Of a stretch of 64,000 bases of DNA, positions 1 through 11,540 are shown piece after piece. The translations under genes and the position numbers were made by a program. A model generated the notes under the pieces. The model searched no databases. It worked only from the letters and a program-made list of their open reading frames with translations, and was not told the DNA's origin. Within the stretch, counting starts at the first letter, position 1, and every line of letters starts with the position of its first letter. The DNA comes from Druceiella hillmani (Eukaryota > Arthropoda > Insecta > Lepidoptera > Hepialidae): NCBI GenBank assembly GCA_039881145.1, contig JAYKKI010000067.1:320001-384000 (forward strand), read 5' to 3'.

Positions 1-456
1 TTATTTGATACATGTATATTACCCGTTCTCATGTACGGCTGCCAACGTGGACTCTAACTCGGGACTTGACAAGCAAGTTGGCAATCTGCCAGTACTCAAT
101 GGAAAGAAGTATGCTCAACGTGAAGAAATCTGATAGATTGGAAAATAGAGTGATCAGAAACAAGACAAAGGCCGTTGATATTACTGGAAAAATTAAGACT
201 TAAACGGAGATGGGCAGGGCACACGATGAGAGGTCAAGACAAATGGAGCAAAAGAGTGACTGTGTGGTACCCTAGAGAGAGCAAGCTATCGAGAGGCAGA
301 GCTCAAAAAAGATGGGATCATGACATCAGACAAGTGGCAGGAAGGACGTGGAACAGAGTAGCTCATGATCGAACAGAATGGAAAAGGTTGGAAGAGGCCT
401 TTGCCGACTTGCAAACGGATCCACAGAAAATAAAGAAACAGGAAATATTAAATTAA
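1..456 (+). pseudogene. RTE-like non-LTR reverse transcriptase, C-terminal fragment
   Basis: Remnant of the last ~150 residues of an ORF2 reverse transcriptase, cut off by the left window edge. The translated motifs run in the order expected for insect RTE-like 'endonuclease-reverse transcriptase' proteins: a CILPVLMYGCQ block in frame 1, then TWTLTRDLTSKL and CQYSMERSMLN in frame 3 from about position 50, then LKRRWAGHTMRG, WYPRESKLSRGR, KRWDHDIR and EWKRLEEAF back in frame 1 from about 190. Two frameshifts are therefore visible, near 49 (probably one lost base) and near 197. The frame closes with a stop at 454-456. The family assignment rests on remembered tail motifs. It is dead sequence; the upstream endonuclease and catalytic RT domains are outside the window. 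Confidence 0.85.
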
Positions 457-594
457 TAAGATAGGATTATTTTATGTTATATTTTCTTTTATTTTAAGTT
501 TGGTTATATAAAGAATTGTATAATAGATCCGAATAAAAGGTCTATATTATTATTATTATTATTATTAATATTATATTATTATTAATATCAAATG
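457..594 (+). repeat. RTE-like 3' UTR with (ATT)n tail
   Basis: About 90 bp of A+T-rich sequence after the RT stop codon leads into an ATT trinucleotide run from about 545 to 594. A short 3' UTR ending in a simple-sequence tail rather than poly(A) is usual for RTE-type elements, so this is probably the 3' end of the element at 1-456. The target-site duplication was not identified because the 5' end is outside the window. Confidence 0.6.
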
Positions 595-703
595 ATAAAA
601 GGAAGAATTTCATAATGAAATATGTCCAAGTAACTGTTTAAACCCCGTGCGGAAAATTTGTCAGAACTTGTGTACAGAATAATGTGACATGCACACCCGA
701 GGG

Positions 704-966
704 GTTAAAATTTATTTAGACATTCCGTACTGCTAACCCTGTCTGAAAAATTGTAGGTTAATCACAGTCAGTATCAAAATTTAGTTTTTTATTAGGGAAT
801 GTTAGGGAGTTGAATGGAAGCGGTACCCATTTAAAATTTATTTAGGCATTCCTTATTATGAAACCTCAGGAAGAGCTGCAGAAAAAATTCAGCCAGTACC
901 GATATTCTAATATTAGGTACTAGTAAACTACTAATGTTAGGGAGTTGAATGAGAGCGATATAAAAT
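704..966. repeat. Diverged tandem pair, period about 126-135 bp
   Basis: The block 'aaatttatttagacattcc' at ~708 returns as 'aaatttatttaggcattcc' at ~834, and 'gttagggagttgaatg' at 801 returns at 936. The two units are full of indels between these anchors. No coding potential is seen. Origin unknown; it may be part of an older interspersed element. Confidence 0.55.
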
Positions 967-1396
967 TAGAAACTTCTATCGGAATCCACCCCCGCCGCCT
1001 CGCAGCGGCTCAGGTTGATTCACTTTAAGTGAGGTAGGCTCGAGCCAGTCGATTGTGAGGATTGATACACCCAAATGTTTGTAGACGTTAATTATGTATT
1101 TAGTTTTACAAAAAATGTTTTTAATAAAGTTTAAGTTTATGCAAACTGTTTTGAATTTTTCTTACCTTTACAAAATTAAGTAAAAGAACTTAAATTTCAA
1201 AAAATTATCTTGTGAAATAAGTGGACATTTCAGGTCGTTTAGTTTCACGAAATGGTACACATCTTTCTCATTATTTTTATGAGGTGAATTTCGTGGACCT
1301 ATGGCAAGATCTTGATTTATTAATTTCAACATGATTTCACTATAGCTTCATCAAACATGTACCCCAGACCTCAAATCCAAAGTCATCAAAGCCTTG
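967..1396. other. Unassigned; G+C-richer patch at 980-1060
   Basis: The patch at 980-1060 is clearly richer in G+C than its surroundings and contains the near-palindrome 'cactttaagtg' at 1021. It could be the end of an interspersed element, but no terminal repeats or family motif could be fixed. The remainder is A+T-rich with no open frame of note. Confidence 0.3.
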
Positions 1397-1404
1397 AACG
1401 TATA

Positions 1405-1475
<71 letters not shown>

Positions 1476-1513
1476 TGGCGTACCTACGTGCGTGCGTGCG
1501 TGCGTGTGTGTGT
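1397..1513. repeat. Compound microsatellite (TA)n-(TG)n-(CGTG)n
   Basis: TA dinucleotides run from about 1401 to 1460, followed by TG dinucleotides to 1475, a 12-bp interruption, then CGTG tetramers at 1487-1504 and a last TG run to 1513. Confidence 0.95.
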
Positions 1514-2132
1514 GAAACCCAAAAAAATAAATGGTTCAAAATCAAAAAAATCATCTAAAGGAAAACATTGTAAACTTAATTCCAACCTCCATTAGGTTGG
1601 AATCCAGTTTACAGCGAGTGGTATTTAGGGCATCTTCACAAAACGGCATTTCATTTTGATAAATATATATTTATACATTTGATTCCATATATTAGTGAAT
1701 CAATTAATGAAAATATTTGTTCTTTCTCGCAAGATAAGTCCGCTATTTAAGCTAGATGAAAATTCATATTATGTAGGTTCCTAGTTTACATGGATAAGTG
1801 TCTAATATAAGATGTTACTGTGTTACATATAGAATAAAATTATATGCTGTATTATGTAAGTATTAATTTAAATTTTATTAAAAACTAATCAAGTTTCTAT
1901 TAGAAGTCATTTAGATGGCGTCATTAAAATTTTATTTTTAATTTCGTATCTTTTTCGTATCTCATGTCGTAGTGCCAATATGAAACTAGATTTCAGATAA
2001 ATTAGATGTGCAATATTTGTTCCTCTTACAAAATATCAACAACTCTACGAAATTCACCTTTCGGACCGGCTCTTACCATTTTATTTTGTTGAACATCAAA
2101 AATGCCATTTATAATTTACGTGTATTTATAAA
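1514..2132. other. Unassigned A+T-rich sequence
   Basis: No supported gene. The only structure seen is a small perfect inverted repeat at 1579-1603: arms 'attccaacct' and 'aggttggaat' around a 5-nt loop. Confidence 0.4.
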
Positions 2133-2169
2133 CATATATATATTTATATATATATATATAAATATATAT

Positions 2170-2220
<51 letters not shown>
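2133..2220. repeat. (TA)n microsatellite
   Basis: Almost uninterrupted TA dinucleotides with a few TTTA/AAAT interruptions in the first 40 bp. An open frame of 107 codons runs through it (2008-2331), but half of that frame is the Tyr-Ile repeat encoded by the array, so it is not a gene. Confidence 0.95.
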
Positions 2221-2221
<1 letters not shown>

Positions 2222-4557
2222 CCTGGTACATTAGAATTCAAAATATGCCTTTTAATTTAAATTTATCGACTATTTTAAAAGCTGTGGAGAAAAATTGTAG
2301 TACATACAAATATAATATTATAACCCACTAAAAATGATATTTCTTTTATAAAATCTGTTCAGAGTAATCAGTTAAAAACAAACTCTGTTCACATTTATAT
2401 TTTCATGTTACTTTAACATATGATGAAGTTTAATAGACGAACATATCTGAATATTTATACCAACTACTAAAAAAAAATTTCGCGCTAGATTTAAATACAC
2501 TTTCTTTATCTAACATTGATATATTTTGAGAAACCGTTTAATTTAATCATTCCAAAATGCCCGTTTTTCAAAAATGTCAATAAAGAAAGTACTCCTCAGT
2601 CTCCTTTCAAGACATTTAAACTGTCACAAAATGGACTAATGGTCTTTTAAAATATCTGAACCCATTAATTACCATATTTCAATTCGTTCGTCTGTTCAAT
2701 GTTTAGGATGGATGAATGAACATTTTTCGGATGAAATTATATTTTTGGAAAAATACGAATATCAGCTATTTACGAAGTAGGTCGATAAAAATATTCTGCT
2801 TGCAAATTACATCACTAAATGAAATTTAATGTATGTAGCCGTAAAATGTTGCCATTATGAATTTCTTTACACAACTATTTTTCTAAAAATAGAAATTTGT
2901 GTTATTGTTTAACTAATTTAATAAAAATAAAAATCGAATATATTATTGATCTAAAATATTCTGAAAGAATTATAAGTTATAAACAACATGAGGAAGAATA
3001 ATATATGTGTGGTGAATAAACGATGAATAAGCCGTCCGATATTTGCAAAAATTTTTCGTTCAAATGTTGAAAATAAATCCAATTTACTTTTACATAATAG
3101 ATATTGGTCATCCAGCATGAATAAAGAAGGCACACGTACTTGTCTTTATATTTTGGAATGATTTATAAAAATTAACCAGAGTAAATTTATCTCTCTAGAA
3201 TTGGTTCTTAAAATATTTTACGTTTTTCTAACAAATTGTTCATTACTAGAAGGGCGAGGTTATTATGCAAGCAGCTTAGAAGCCTAATATTTTACAAACA
3301 AGATCTTAAAAATGTAAATGAGAATTGAATTTAATTTTGAAAGATCTATCAAATAACATTTAATTCGATGAAATTAAGAAAAAAATATGGCCCCCCCTAC
3401 TTTTAAAAATACATGTTCATTTAATGTTTTGAAAATTTCGGATACATTTCGGATACAATTTCGGATTACAAACATATAGAAACGAAGAGGTTGTAACAAA
3501 GGGACAGATGATGTCTTGTAGTATAGTTTGTTGTTATCTAACGTTTACCGTGTACAATATAGAAAATAATGCGCTATTAGTTCTACGAAGAAAATTATTG
3601 AAAAAACTGAATGCTTGCTTATGAAATTAAATACCTTAAAGACGAATTAGTCGACAACAAAATTTACCTTTTGTTATTTTAAATTTACTTTTTTATTTCA
3701 TTTTTTCGACAACGACTAAACAAAATTTGTACAAAATATTGACATGGTGGCAAACCCTGAAGTTACAATTTAACAAGATTATAATTTCTGTTATCATATA
3801 TAAAAATATATCAATAAAATATATTAAAAAAATTAATATATAAAAATATTAGAACGTTATAGCATATATTAGCTTAACATATATTGTAAAGGTAAAAATA
3901 ATCATAACGAACTACAAGTATTTACGAGTATTATGTTCCCATTAAAATGAAGAAAATGAAAAATGTTGCGACGTAAGAGCTGTTATTATTTACAGTTGAA
4001 TTATTTTCCATTTTATGTTTTGTCACTTCTTTGGTGAACCCGTAGCGTGCAGCATATTAATATTTTCATACACTGTGTATATTTTGGAAGATTAGTTTTT
4101 TTTTACCATGATACCAAAATGTACAGAAAACTGTGATTCACTAGAAGCACATGTGCATCGCGTAGCGTGACACGTGTTTGTAAATATATTTTTCACTCAA
4201 ATACCAATTTGCACTGGTAATTTTTGTTCTATCTTACTTATTTTTTTGATTTTCTGTTATAAATTATGTCTTATAGGCAGAAGTACTTACTGATGTAGCA
4301 TACACTATGTCGTCGCCGTGGTTTGTGGGGTTGATCACAAAGCATACGGTCTTTGACGTCGTGGCGCACTGCGAGAAATATTTAAAATAAAAAAAAATTA
4401 AAATCAATATATTATTTAGTACAAACTAAACTTTCGCTGAATTTACATTGACGCGTTATGCAGTGCAAGTGAGCTCGTTAGTTTATAAGTGTTAGTAAAT
4501 TGGTGTACGAGTATGATGTAAATTTATTGAAATATTAAAATATTTGTGAAGCAAGTT
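2221..4557. other. Unassigned A+T-rich intergenic or intronic DNA
   Basis: No coding region can be supported on either strand. The only long frame (2951-3133 minus, 60 codons) has no recognisable domain and a composition typical of chance frames. A short C run lies near 3390. Slightly G+C-richer stretches at 4030-4190 and 4300-4380 contain 'gtagcgtg' twice (near 4044 and 4160) and the palindrome 'gcacatgtgc', but no element boundary could be fixed. Confidence 0.4.
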
Positions 4558-4930
4558 TGAAAAATATTTATAGAATGCAGCCTATTTTGTCCAACGTTAC
4601 AATATGACACAAAAGTTACGGGGGATAGATAATAATAAAACATTTATAAAATGCAGCCTATTTCATCCAACGCTACAATGACACAACAGTTACGGTGGAT
4701 AGATATTAATAAAATATTTATAGAATGCAGCCTATTTTGTCCAACGCTACAACATTACACAACAGTTACGGCGGATAGATATTAATAAAATATTTATAGA
4801 ATGCAGCCTATTTTGTCCAACGCTACAACATTACACAACAGTTACGGCGGATAGATATTAATAAAATATTTATAGAATGCAGCCTATTTTGTCCAACGCT
4901 ACAATATGACAAAACAGATACGGGGGATGG
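4558..4930. repeat. 76-bp tandem repeat (minisatellite), about 4.8 copies
   Basis: The anchor 'atgcagccta' occurs at 4575, 4651, 4725, 4801 and 4877, giving steps of 76, 74, 76 and 76 bp. The third and fourth units are nearly identical; the first two and the last are more diverged, as expected if the array grew from its middle. Each unit also holds 'ccaacgctac' and 'gttacggcggatag'. No reading frame stays open through all units, so a protein repeat is unlikely. It may be an internal minisatellite of a larger element, but no terminal repeats were found. Confidence 0.9.
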
Positions 4931-6501
4931 GTACCATCAAAAAATGTAAATAATGATTGTGGGACCCACGAAAAAACAAATTTAGTTAACCCGATCAATT
5001 ATAAAGGTTCTTAACCTTCAGTATAGGTGCGACCTAAGGTGTCCAAAATCACTGAATAAATTAATCGTGACGCACTGGACGTGTTAATTTTCCTCTCTAA
5101 TATCACTACAAAATAATTTTAAAACTTTAGGAAGCTATCTTCAAAGAATTTGTGGATTTCTTTTCATCTCTTTTTTATTCCTTTATCAGCGACTAACGAT
5201 AATATGGCAAATTATTTTCAATATTATGGCAAAAACATACCGATAATAGGATTTCATAGTTCAATTAACAAAATTAAATTAACTTTGTAGAAAAAAAAAA
5301 TTCTAACCTAAAAAGCACCACTGAAGATCACTGAAGATCTGAAACTAAGTCGTTTCCATGCAAATAGTGATATCATGGTTGTAAAATTTTAATTGGGTAC
5401 TTCATTTTAAATATAAACAAAGGACTGCAGATAATTTTATGTTCTGAGAGTATTGCAATCTGAACAACGGAATATCTGTCTTGTAGCCTAATTGCCGCGT
5501 ATTATCGGAACGATCTATATTTTCTTGCAAATGTATTAAGCATAAAATTAAATAATTAATTATATAATGAAGTATCAGCTCTTCACGTCGAAATCGAATA
5601 AGATCTGTCACAAAATATACAATATTTTCTTAATAGAAAAGGTTGATAAAATCAAACGTGGCGTAAATACAGTTAGATATTAAATTAATTTTTCTGTACA
5701 TTTTTTAATAAATTATGTATTTAATTTATATTCTCTGAATTTCAAATATCTCTTAAAAACGTTTTTCCTTAAATTGTGTAAAGAGATTCAATAGCAGCCA
5801 TTTCACTAGAGGCACATTAAGATATATATAAGACAGACTTCGCTAGATCTGGAGAATAAGAGTGGTATTATAGCAGTTCAATGGCGCCATTTTGATGAAC
5901 GGCATTTCGGCCGTATATATGAATGAAGTGTCTGGGTGAAAAAGAACTCCCGCCTGAAATTTTCTTCAAGTTTTCTCCTTAATCAACCTCCCTAACATTT
6001 ATGTTGACTTCATGTAGTACGAACCAGTAACTTTCGCGATTATGCTTTTTGCTTTCCAAGAATTGATTCCATAATCTTTCTCGCTGACATCGTGACTGCA
6101 TATCTGGAGCAGCCGTGAAGATGCCATTAATCGCTGTTCGTCTTGGGATCGAAGTGACGACGGCTATTTTTATTCATGGTGACAAAATAGGCAAACAAAT
6201 TGTTGAGTCAGCTTGCCAGATTTTTATACAAGATCTCGATGCTCAGTTAACATTTTTAATAATTAACGTGCAGAGTATTTCTTTTATGCATTTCGTTTTT
6301 TAAGTTCCCACAAATACTACAAAATAGGAGTCATGTTATTATTAAATGTAATATGGTGACTCTTTGATCTGCTAATATTCTATTTTGGATTTTTATTTTG
6401 ACATTGCTTTCCAGGTCAGCGTGTATCCAGGCAGTTTAAAATCTCTACGACAGTTCTAAGTCAATTACCCTACGGAAATATCTTCCGAGATGGTCTTTAC
6501 G

Positions 6502-6502
<1 letters not shown>
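4931..6502. other. Unassigned, mostly A+T-rich
   Basis: Nothing assignable. 'cactgaagat' is tandemly doubled near 5320. A more balanced stretch lies at 5830-5960 and 6080-6250. The 62-codon frame at 6115-6303 (plus) has no recognisable motif and is not called. Confidence 0.35.
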
Positions 6503-6579
<77 letters not shown>

Positions 6580-6594
6580 TTTTTTTTTTTTTTT
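6503..6594. repeat. (TA)n microsatellite followed by a T run
   Basis: TA dinucleotides to about 6580, with one CATA interruption near 6565, then an uninterrupted run of about 15-16 T. Confidence 0.95.
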
Positions 6595-7883
6595 GTTCCA
6601 TCGCTATGGTCACTGATTAGAAGCAGAATGGAAAGAAGTTTTTATTTTCCTTCGAATTTTTTGTACGAAATAATTTTACTACGTAACATTTAAACATCTT
6701 TTAATAATGCTGTTTTGGAATGAGAAACCTGTATAATATCTCGTCCATCTGTCTGTAATATCCTTTATAGTCTAAGACATATGTGAATAAAACTGTGCAA
6801 GTATGTACTTCACGTCAAGATCTCAATTATTACACAGAAAAACATTTAAAAAAATTATTTTAATACATTATTTTTAAATATATGACCGTAGATTGAAGAC
6901 AGGTAAAATTGTTTCATGCATACTGCTTAAGGGTTATCATTATGTAGTTCTTTTAAAATAAAATTGAACCGTTTTTCATTTTTATCCCTGTTTACGTAAT
7001 ATTTAGCCTCAATGCGGCGTGCAAAGTGTCCAACCATTGATTTGAAAAATCTGAAAAAGTTCTAGGCGGTTTGATTAAAACTTTCAGATTGATTTATTTC
7101 CATAAACATGCTACAATTATTTTAGTATATCTAGAATAATATAAAACTTTACCCTCGTTTCAATACGACCTCAGCCGACTTATTTAAGGATTGGTTTTAA
7201 AATACAACAAAACTTAATTTACAAAATAGTGGACCTAACATTTCAGATGGAAGAAATACGGCATAAGCGTCGTTGTTTTATCGTTATTCATAAATTAAAA
7301 TCCATTCTTTTGAAACTTTTTATGTATTACTGTGATATTTCATTTGGACCGTTTTACTCTGTTTTGTAATAAATCTTTGTCCCCTTTTCGTTCTTCTTCT
7401 CCTCTTTGTATATTTGCTGGTTTTCTTTACAAGACATGTATCACTTTCATTCATTACTAATGGAATTTGTTATTATTTCGTTAACAATATGGCCGATAGT
7501 TAATAAAATTTTTGGTGTATCGACATAAAGTTATATGGCTGGCACAAAGAGATAACTTGTCATAATTACCAATATTTACAGATCAAATTGACTAGTAGGA
7601 GATTGATCGTAGTTCTCTTCTGTGTTGGCGTGAGTGTTCCTGATATTACATTTCAAAAAGCTTTATGAGAATTTATACCATTTACTAAATGAAGAAATTT
7701 ATATTTCGTGTGAAACAAATGTGCACCAGTTTTCGTGTCGTGTGGTTATAATCCATGGTTTTCGATGTATTGTATGGACTTCCAAAGGTTTGGGTTTCTC
7801 GTTGATGGTAACGATATGGTGTTGGAAGTTTAAAATTTAGTTATATATAAATATTTGTATATGTATACAGATATATACTTATA
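6595..7883. other. Unassigned A+T-rich sequence
   Basis: No gene or repeat could be supported. The 68-codon frame at 7634-7840 (plus) has no recognisable domain. Confidence 0.35.
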
Positions 7884-9080
7884 CAGAGCTGGGCACTATT
7901 TGAATTAATTTTTATTGAAATACATATTTGGTACTTGTATTTCAATTACGCGATGCCTAGGTATTTTATAATTAGTATTTGAAACACTTATGGCTTAAAA
8001 TACATTTTAATATAATTACATTTAGTGATTCTATACATAAACTTAAAAACACTAGAATCCAAAACAGTACATGTCACAAGTTAGTAACACTATATGTCAA
8101 TTGTCATCATTTTTTCTCTGTCTCGGATGTTATATGATAAGTATTATTACCATTAAACATTAAAAAAGGGGAAACTAGAGAAGATACATCAGCCAAGGTA
8201 CCTCAGAAGTGCTAGCCACGCTGTAAGTCTTTAGGCAACTACGGCATGAATAATGTCATAAAAGATTCCAGTGTTAGCAAGATTCACTATTCAGCAGTTG
8301 CTTAATGTACTTTGTTGTGGAATTACTTCAGAAGGCGCAAATCGGCTGAAGTCATGAAAGACTGTCTTGGCAATCAGTTAATTTATCCTTGTCCCACAAG
8401 ATGAACTCCCTTTGTAACTCTATAGTGCAGCTCATGAAAAATAAATCAAAGTGAAATTAATTATTTGATAGGTTTGGTAAGACTAACAGTTTCTCAGCCA
8501 TAAAACTGGAATACGTGGAAGAATTCATTGAAGTGTTGAAACCAAATTCTGCAGGTCTGGATTACGTTCAAGGCAAGAATTGTTTCCATGGAAAACTCCT
8601 ACCTACTTTAATGTCTATAAGGACAAGATTTGATCGCCTGCTATATATTTTACTGACATTGTACTAAAACTATAAGAGAGTTTACAAAGAAGATTTGACA
8701 TGTTTTTTAAATTGTCACTAGAAACAAATGGAGCCATATTGGTGTCATGTTACCACCCCAGCTAAAAATGCGTTGATTTGTAGACATTAAAACTCCCGAC
8801 GAGAAGCAAAGTACTCAAAATCTTGTAGTTAATGCGTTGGAGGCAAATTACAGAAAATGTGAAGTGTGCCTGGGAGCTGCAGGAGTAGCAGCAGTACTAG
8901 TAAAGAAAACGATGACTTCATTATTTTTGTGAACAGGAATAGCGATCAACCACTGACTCAAAAATGGAGTTAGAGTTAATCAGCTTTCTAAGCGAGAAAT
9001 GCAGAGCTTACCATACTTGTTCATTATTCAAATATTAAAAGAGTGTTCATACAACAAGTTTGTGCTTATCAGGGCCTATA
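7884..9080 (+). mobile_element. hAT-superfamily DNA transposon remnant
   Basis: The left boundary starts with 'cagagctgggcactatt', a typical hAT terminal inverted repeat start (CAG followed by a TGGGCA-type core). The next 60 bp contain 'attgaaatac' (7914-7923) and its inverse 'gtatttcaat' (7937-7946), the kind of subterminal repeat seen in many hAT elements. The 8 bp before the boundary, 'tacttata', would be the target duplication, since hAT elements make 8-bp duplications. I did not find the matching right terminal repeat or a second copy of the 8 bp, so the 3' end is lost or too decayed. The right limit given is the end of recognisable transposase. Confidence 0.7.
8225..9075 (+). pseudogene. 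hAT-like transposase (RNase H-like and C-terminal dimerisation region), decayed
   Basis: Translation with frame changes gives a chain of hAT transposase motifs in the right order. A SKIHYSAVA..CTLLWN block lies near 8275-8325 and SAEVMKDCLG near 8345. CPTRWNSL lies near 8392 (needs one restored base), followed by the coding-like run from 8491 with EYVEEFIEVLK and GKLLPTLMSIRTRFD. SLQRRFDMFFKL lies near 8680, SCYHP near 8745 and NLVVNALE near 8820. The tail near 9030 reads SNIKRVFIQ, which resembles the start of the hAT C-terminal dimerisation block. At least five frameshifts or stops are present, so no functional protein is possible. The N-terminal BED zinc finger expected upstream was not seen. 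Confidence 0.7.
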
Positions 9081-9142
9081 GAAATACTGTTTTTATAGGT
9101 CTGTATATCTGTATGTCTGACGGTACATTTAAAAACTTAGTC

Positions 9143-9235
9143 TTCATGAAGGGAAATTCTTCTCTCGTGGATTAATAAACGATTTTCCGCATTTATTAAT
9201 CCATCATCCCGGAAAGAAGAATTTCTCTTTATGAA
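9143..9235. repeat. Long imperfect hairpin
   Basis: The arm at 9143-9179 and the arm at 9192-9235 are inverted copies that pair along most of their length, apart from a small bulge ('ctcg' against 'ttccgggatga'), around a loop of about 12 nt. It lies just past the hAT remnant. It could be a foldback element or a hairpin transcript; no protein is encoded. Confidence 0.8.
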
Positions 9236-9717
9236 CACAGTGTTCAGATTTATAATTAAAATAATACAAGTGATATAACTAAATTAAATTGTTTTATTAA
9301 ATTAGACTAGATAGTTCTATTTACTTTCAATCGTGCAAGTTAGAGTCGTTCTCGGATTTGGGCACTTACCTTATCAATGACTAAGTATTTTGTATCCACT
9401 CAACTTCACTTCAACATATTCAGTTTTTAGAAGTTTACATCTGTGAACTATATTGAACAAAGCGTTTAAATTCTAATTATGAACTATTTTGAACGAGACA
9501 TTTAAATTCTTGTCTACATGCGAATCCTAGTCAACAGCGTATTCCGATTAAATATTTCTAATTGTGTCTCTAATACAAATTAAGTAGTTTAAAGTTGCAA
9601 TGAGATTCGTAGATAATCAATTCAGAAAAATAATTATTAAGTGCTAGGGAATTACCCAAAGTGAAATTTTAATTTTTCCTTCCTTTTAATTGAAAGAAAA
9701 GTTAGAACATAAACGTG

Positions 9718-9902
9718 TTGATAACTAATCATCATCATATTTGGCACGACAGCCCAGGGTGGGCCAAAGCCTTCTGTTGGAGATTCTTCCAGGAGCTTCT
9801 ACTTTGATGGTTTTTATGACATCAGGCTCACCAAACAACTTATAGATTTCTGAGTTAAGGCGTCTTCGCGAAATACCATTTTCCTTGACATTTGATAACT
9901 AA
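9718..9902 (-). mobile_element. 5'-truncated RTE-type retroelement stub with 11-bp target duplication
   Basis: The sequence 'ttgataactaa' occurs at 9718-9728 and again at 9892-9902, directly flanking a 163-bp insert. Read on the minus strand, the insert encodes NSEIYKLFGEPDVIKTIK, a motif seen near the C terminus of insect RTE-type reverse transcriptases. It ends with a block that can be read as AHPGLSC and a TGATGATGA tail (plus-strand 'tcatcatcat'), as in RTE-type 3' ends. The usual stretch between the two blocks (the RLRW..GHV region) is missing, so the copy is internally deleted as well as 5'-truncated. Confidence 0.8.
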
Positions 9903-9903
9903 C

Positions 9904-9949
9904 TTACGAATGGTATTTTTACTTTGAAAACTAAAAATACCATTCGTAA
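9904..9949. repeat. Perfect 18-bp inverted repeat
   Basis: Arms 'ttacgaatggtattttta' (9904-9921) and its exact inverse (9932-9949) enclose a 10-nt spacer. It starts immediately after the right target duplication of the preceding retroelement stub. Confidence 0.9.
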
Positions 9950-11465
9950 CTTTATTTATTAAAAACTAATAATTAAACAATCCATGTCGTGATCTGTGCT
10001 TGTTTTTAATAAGTTTTTATTTAATAAAACAAGAAATATAAAAACTAAATTTGACAAAATTTCACTTACCAGCCTAAAAATAATTAAAAATTTCTTATAA
10101 TAACCTGGAAATTATTTCAGTTAAATATATGTAATTTATTGCAATAATTTACATGTTATTTACATACACCGGAGGTGTTCCTATAAAGCCATTTCTACAA
10201 TAAAATATTGCGCACTGTATAAAAAGCACTCATTAATACTTTGGCATTAACTCTTTATGATTTTCTGGACCATATTCTAACAAAATTATGATCCATTCTT
10301 ATGGTAATTTTCCTAACACAACTATTTTAATTACTCGCGCTAACGTTAACCTAATAACCTATAACAGACGTAATTACAAGAGGAACCGATGATATTACTT
10401 TGATTGATTTTCATAAACTACTTGTACGAGTAATTGTCATAATTTAAAATTAATATTCTGTGATAAAATTCTGCACTATTTACTGGAAACTCTACTATTA
10501 CCCTTTTTACATACTTTTCCGCTTTAATAATAATACAAATTAATTATAGGTTTTAGGAATGTTTTCCCTTATCACCAGTCTATTTATACTTCAGAAGCTG
10601 AGAAAACGGGAAAATATGGCGGTGTTTGCAGTCTGGATTTCTAAATATATGAAGAATATTACATCATAAAAACTTTAAATTAATTTTGACTGATTTGTTT
10701 CGTTTTATAATAAACGTATTCAATTTCTAATTCACGATAGTTTAATAGTACCATTGTTCACATACACACGTCATCGCATAAACTATAGAGCGTGCGGCCC
10801 GTTTCGTGTTACATGGGTGGATTGCAATCGCGCTGTTAATGTTTTATGTCTAACGGTAACAATCGATTTTTATAGTTGAAGTCAAGTCGATTGTCCACTG
10901 ATTCAATGCACACGTCGACAAATGTTCATCGTCAGCTAAATTTTTGTTGTCTTTATTAGGGTGTCTTAACTCTCATGTTCTGTCTTTTTTTCTGACATAA
11001 TGCCGACAATTATCGTATTCGATGGAGAGCTTTCTTACAAGAGCACGCATATTTAGAATGGAAATGTGTTACTTGAAAATGAAGGTGTTCTCATGAACAT
11101 TATATAGAAGACTAAATAAAAATAAGCCACTTATTTAAACTAGTAATATCATGTGTTAAAAATGGCTTCAAAAATTGGATAAAAACTAAAACTTATCCAG
11201 GAAAGGTGCAGTGCTAAAATATTTAGTGACAAGTGGCGTAAAGTTTTTTAGCAATAAAAAAAATAAATTTATTGAATATGGACATGTTTTTGTGCGCTTC
11301 GTATTCCAAAAATCATTAAAATTTGTTTTTTAAATTTTACTATTGCGGTATATTAATATTAAATGTATGTATATTTGAAAAACAAAGTTAGCTTCGGAAA
11401 TATTGTGAAATATAATTTTCGATGAATAAAAAGTATTGTGTTGTGTTTGAAGACATTGACAGTGT

Positions 11466-11467
<2 letters not shown>
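9950..11467. other. Unassigned; slightly G+C-richer at 10770-10930
   Basis: No supported gene. The stretch 10770-10930 has more balanced composition, but all frames are interrupted. It could be conserved non-coding DNA or a decayed element. Confidence 0.35.

Positions 11468-11538
<71 letters not shown>
11468..11538. repeat. (TA)n microsatellite
   Basis: Uninterrupted AT dinucleotides. Open frames on both strands across this segment (11388-11687) exist only because of the array. Confidence 0.95.

Positions 11539-11540
<2 letters not shown>

Noticed and set aside
2008..2331. 107-codon open frame
   Set aside because: Half of it is Tyr-Ile repeats encoded by the (TA)n array; the rest has chance composition.
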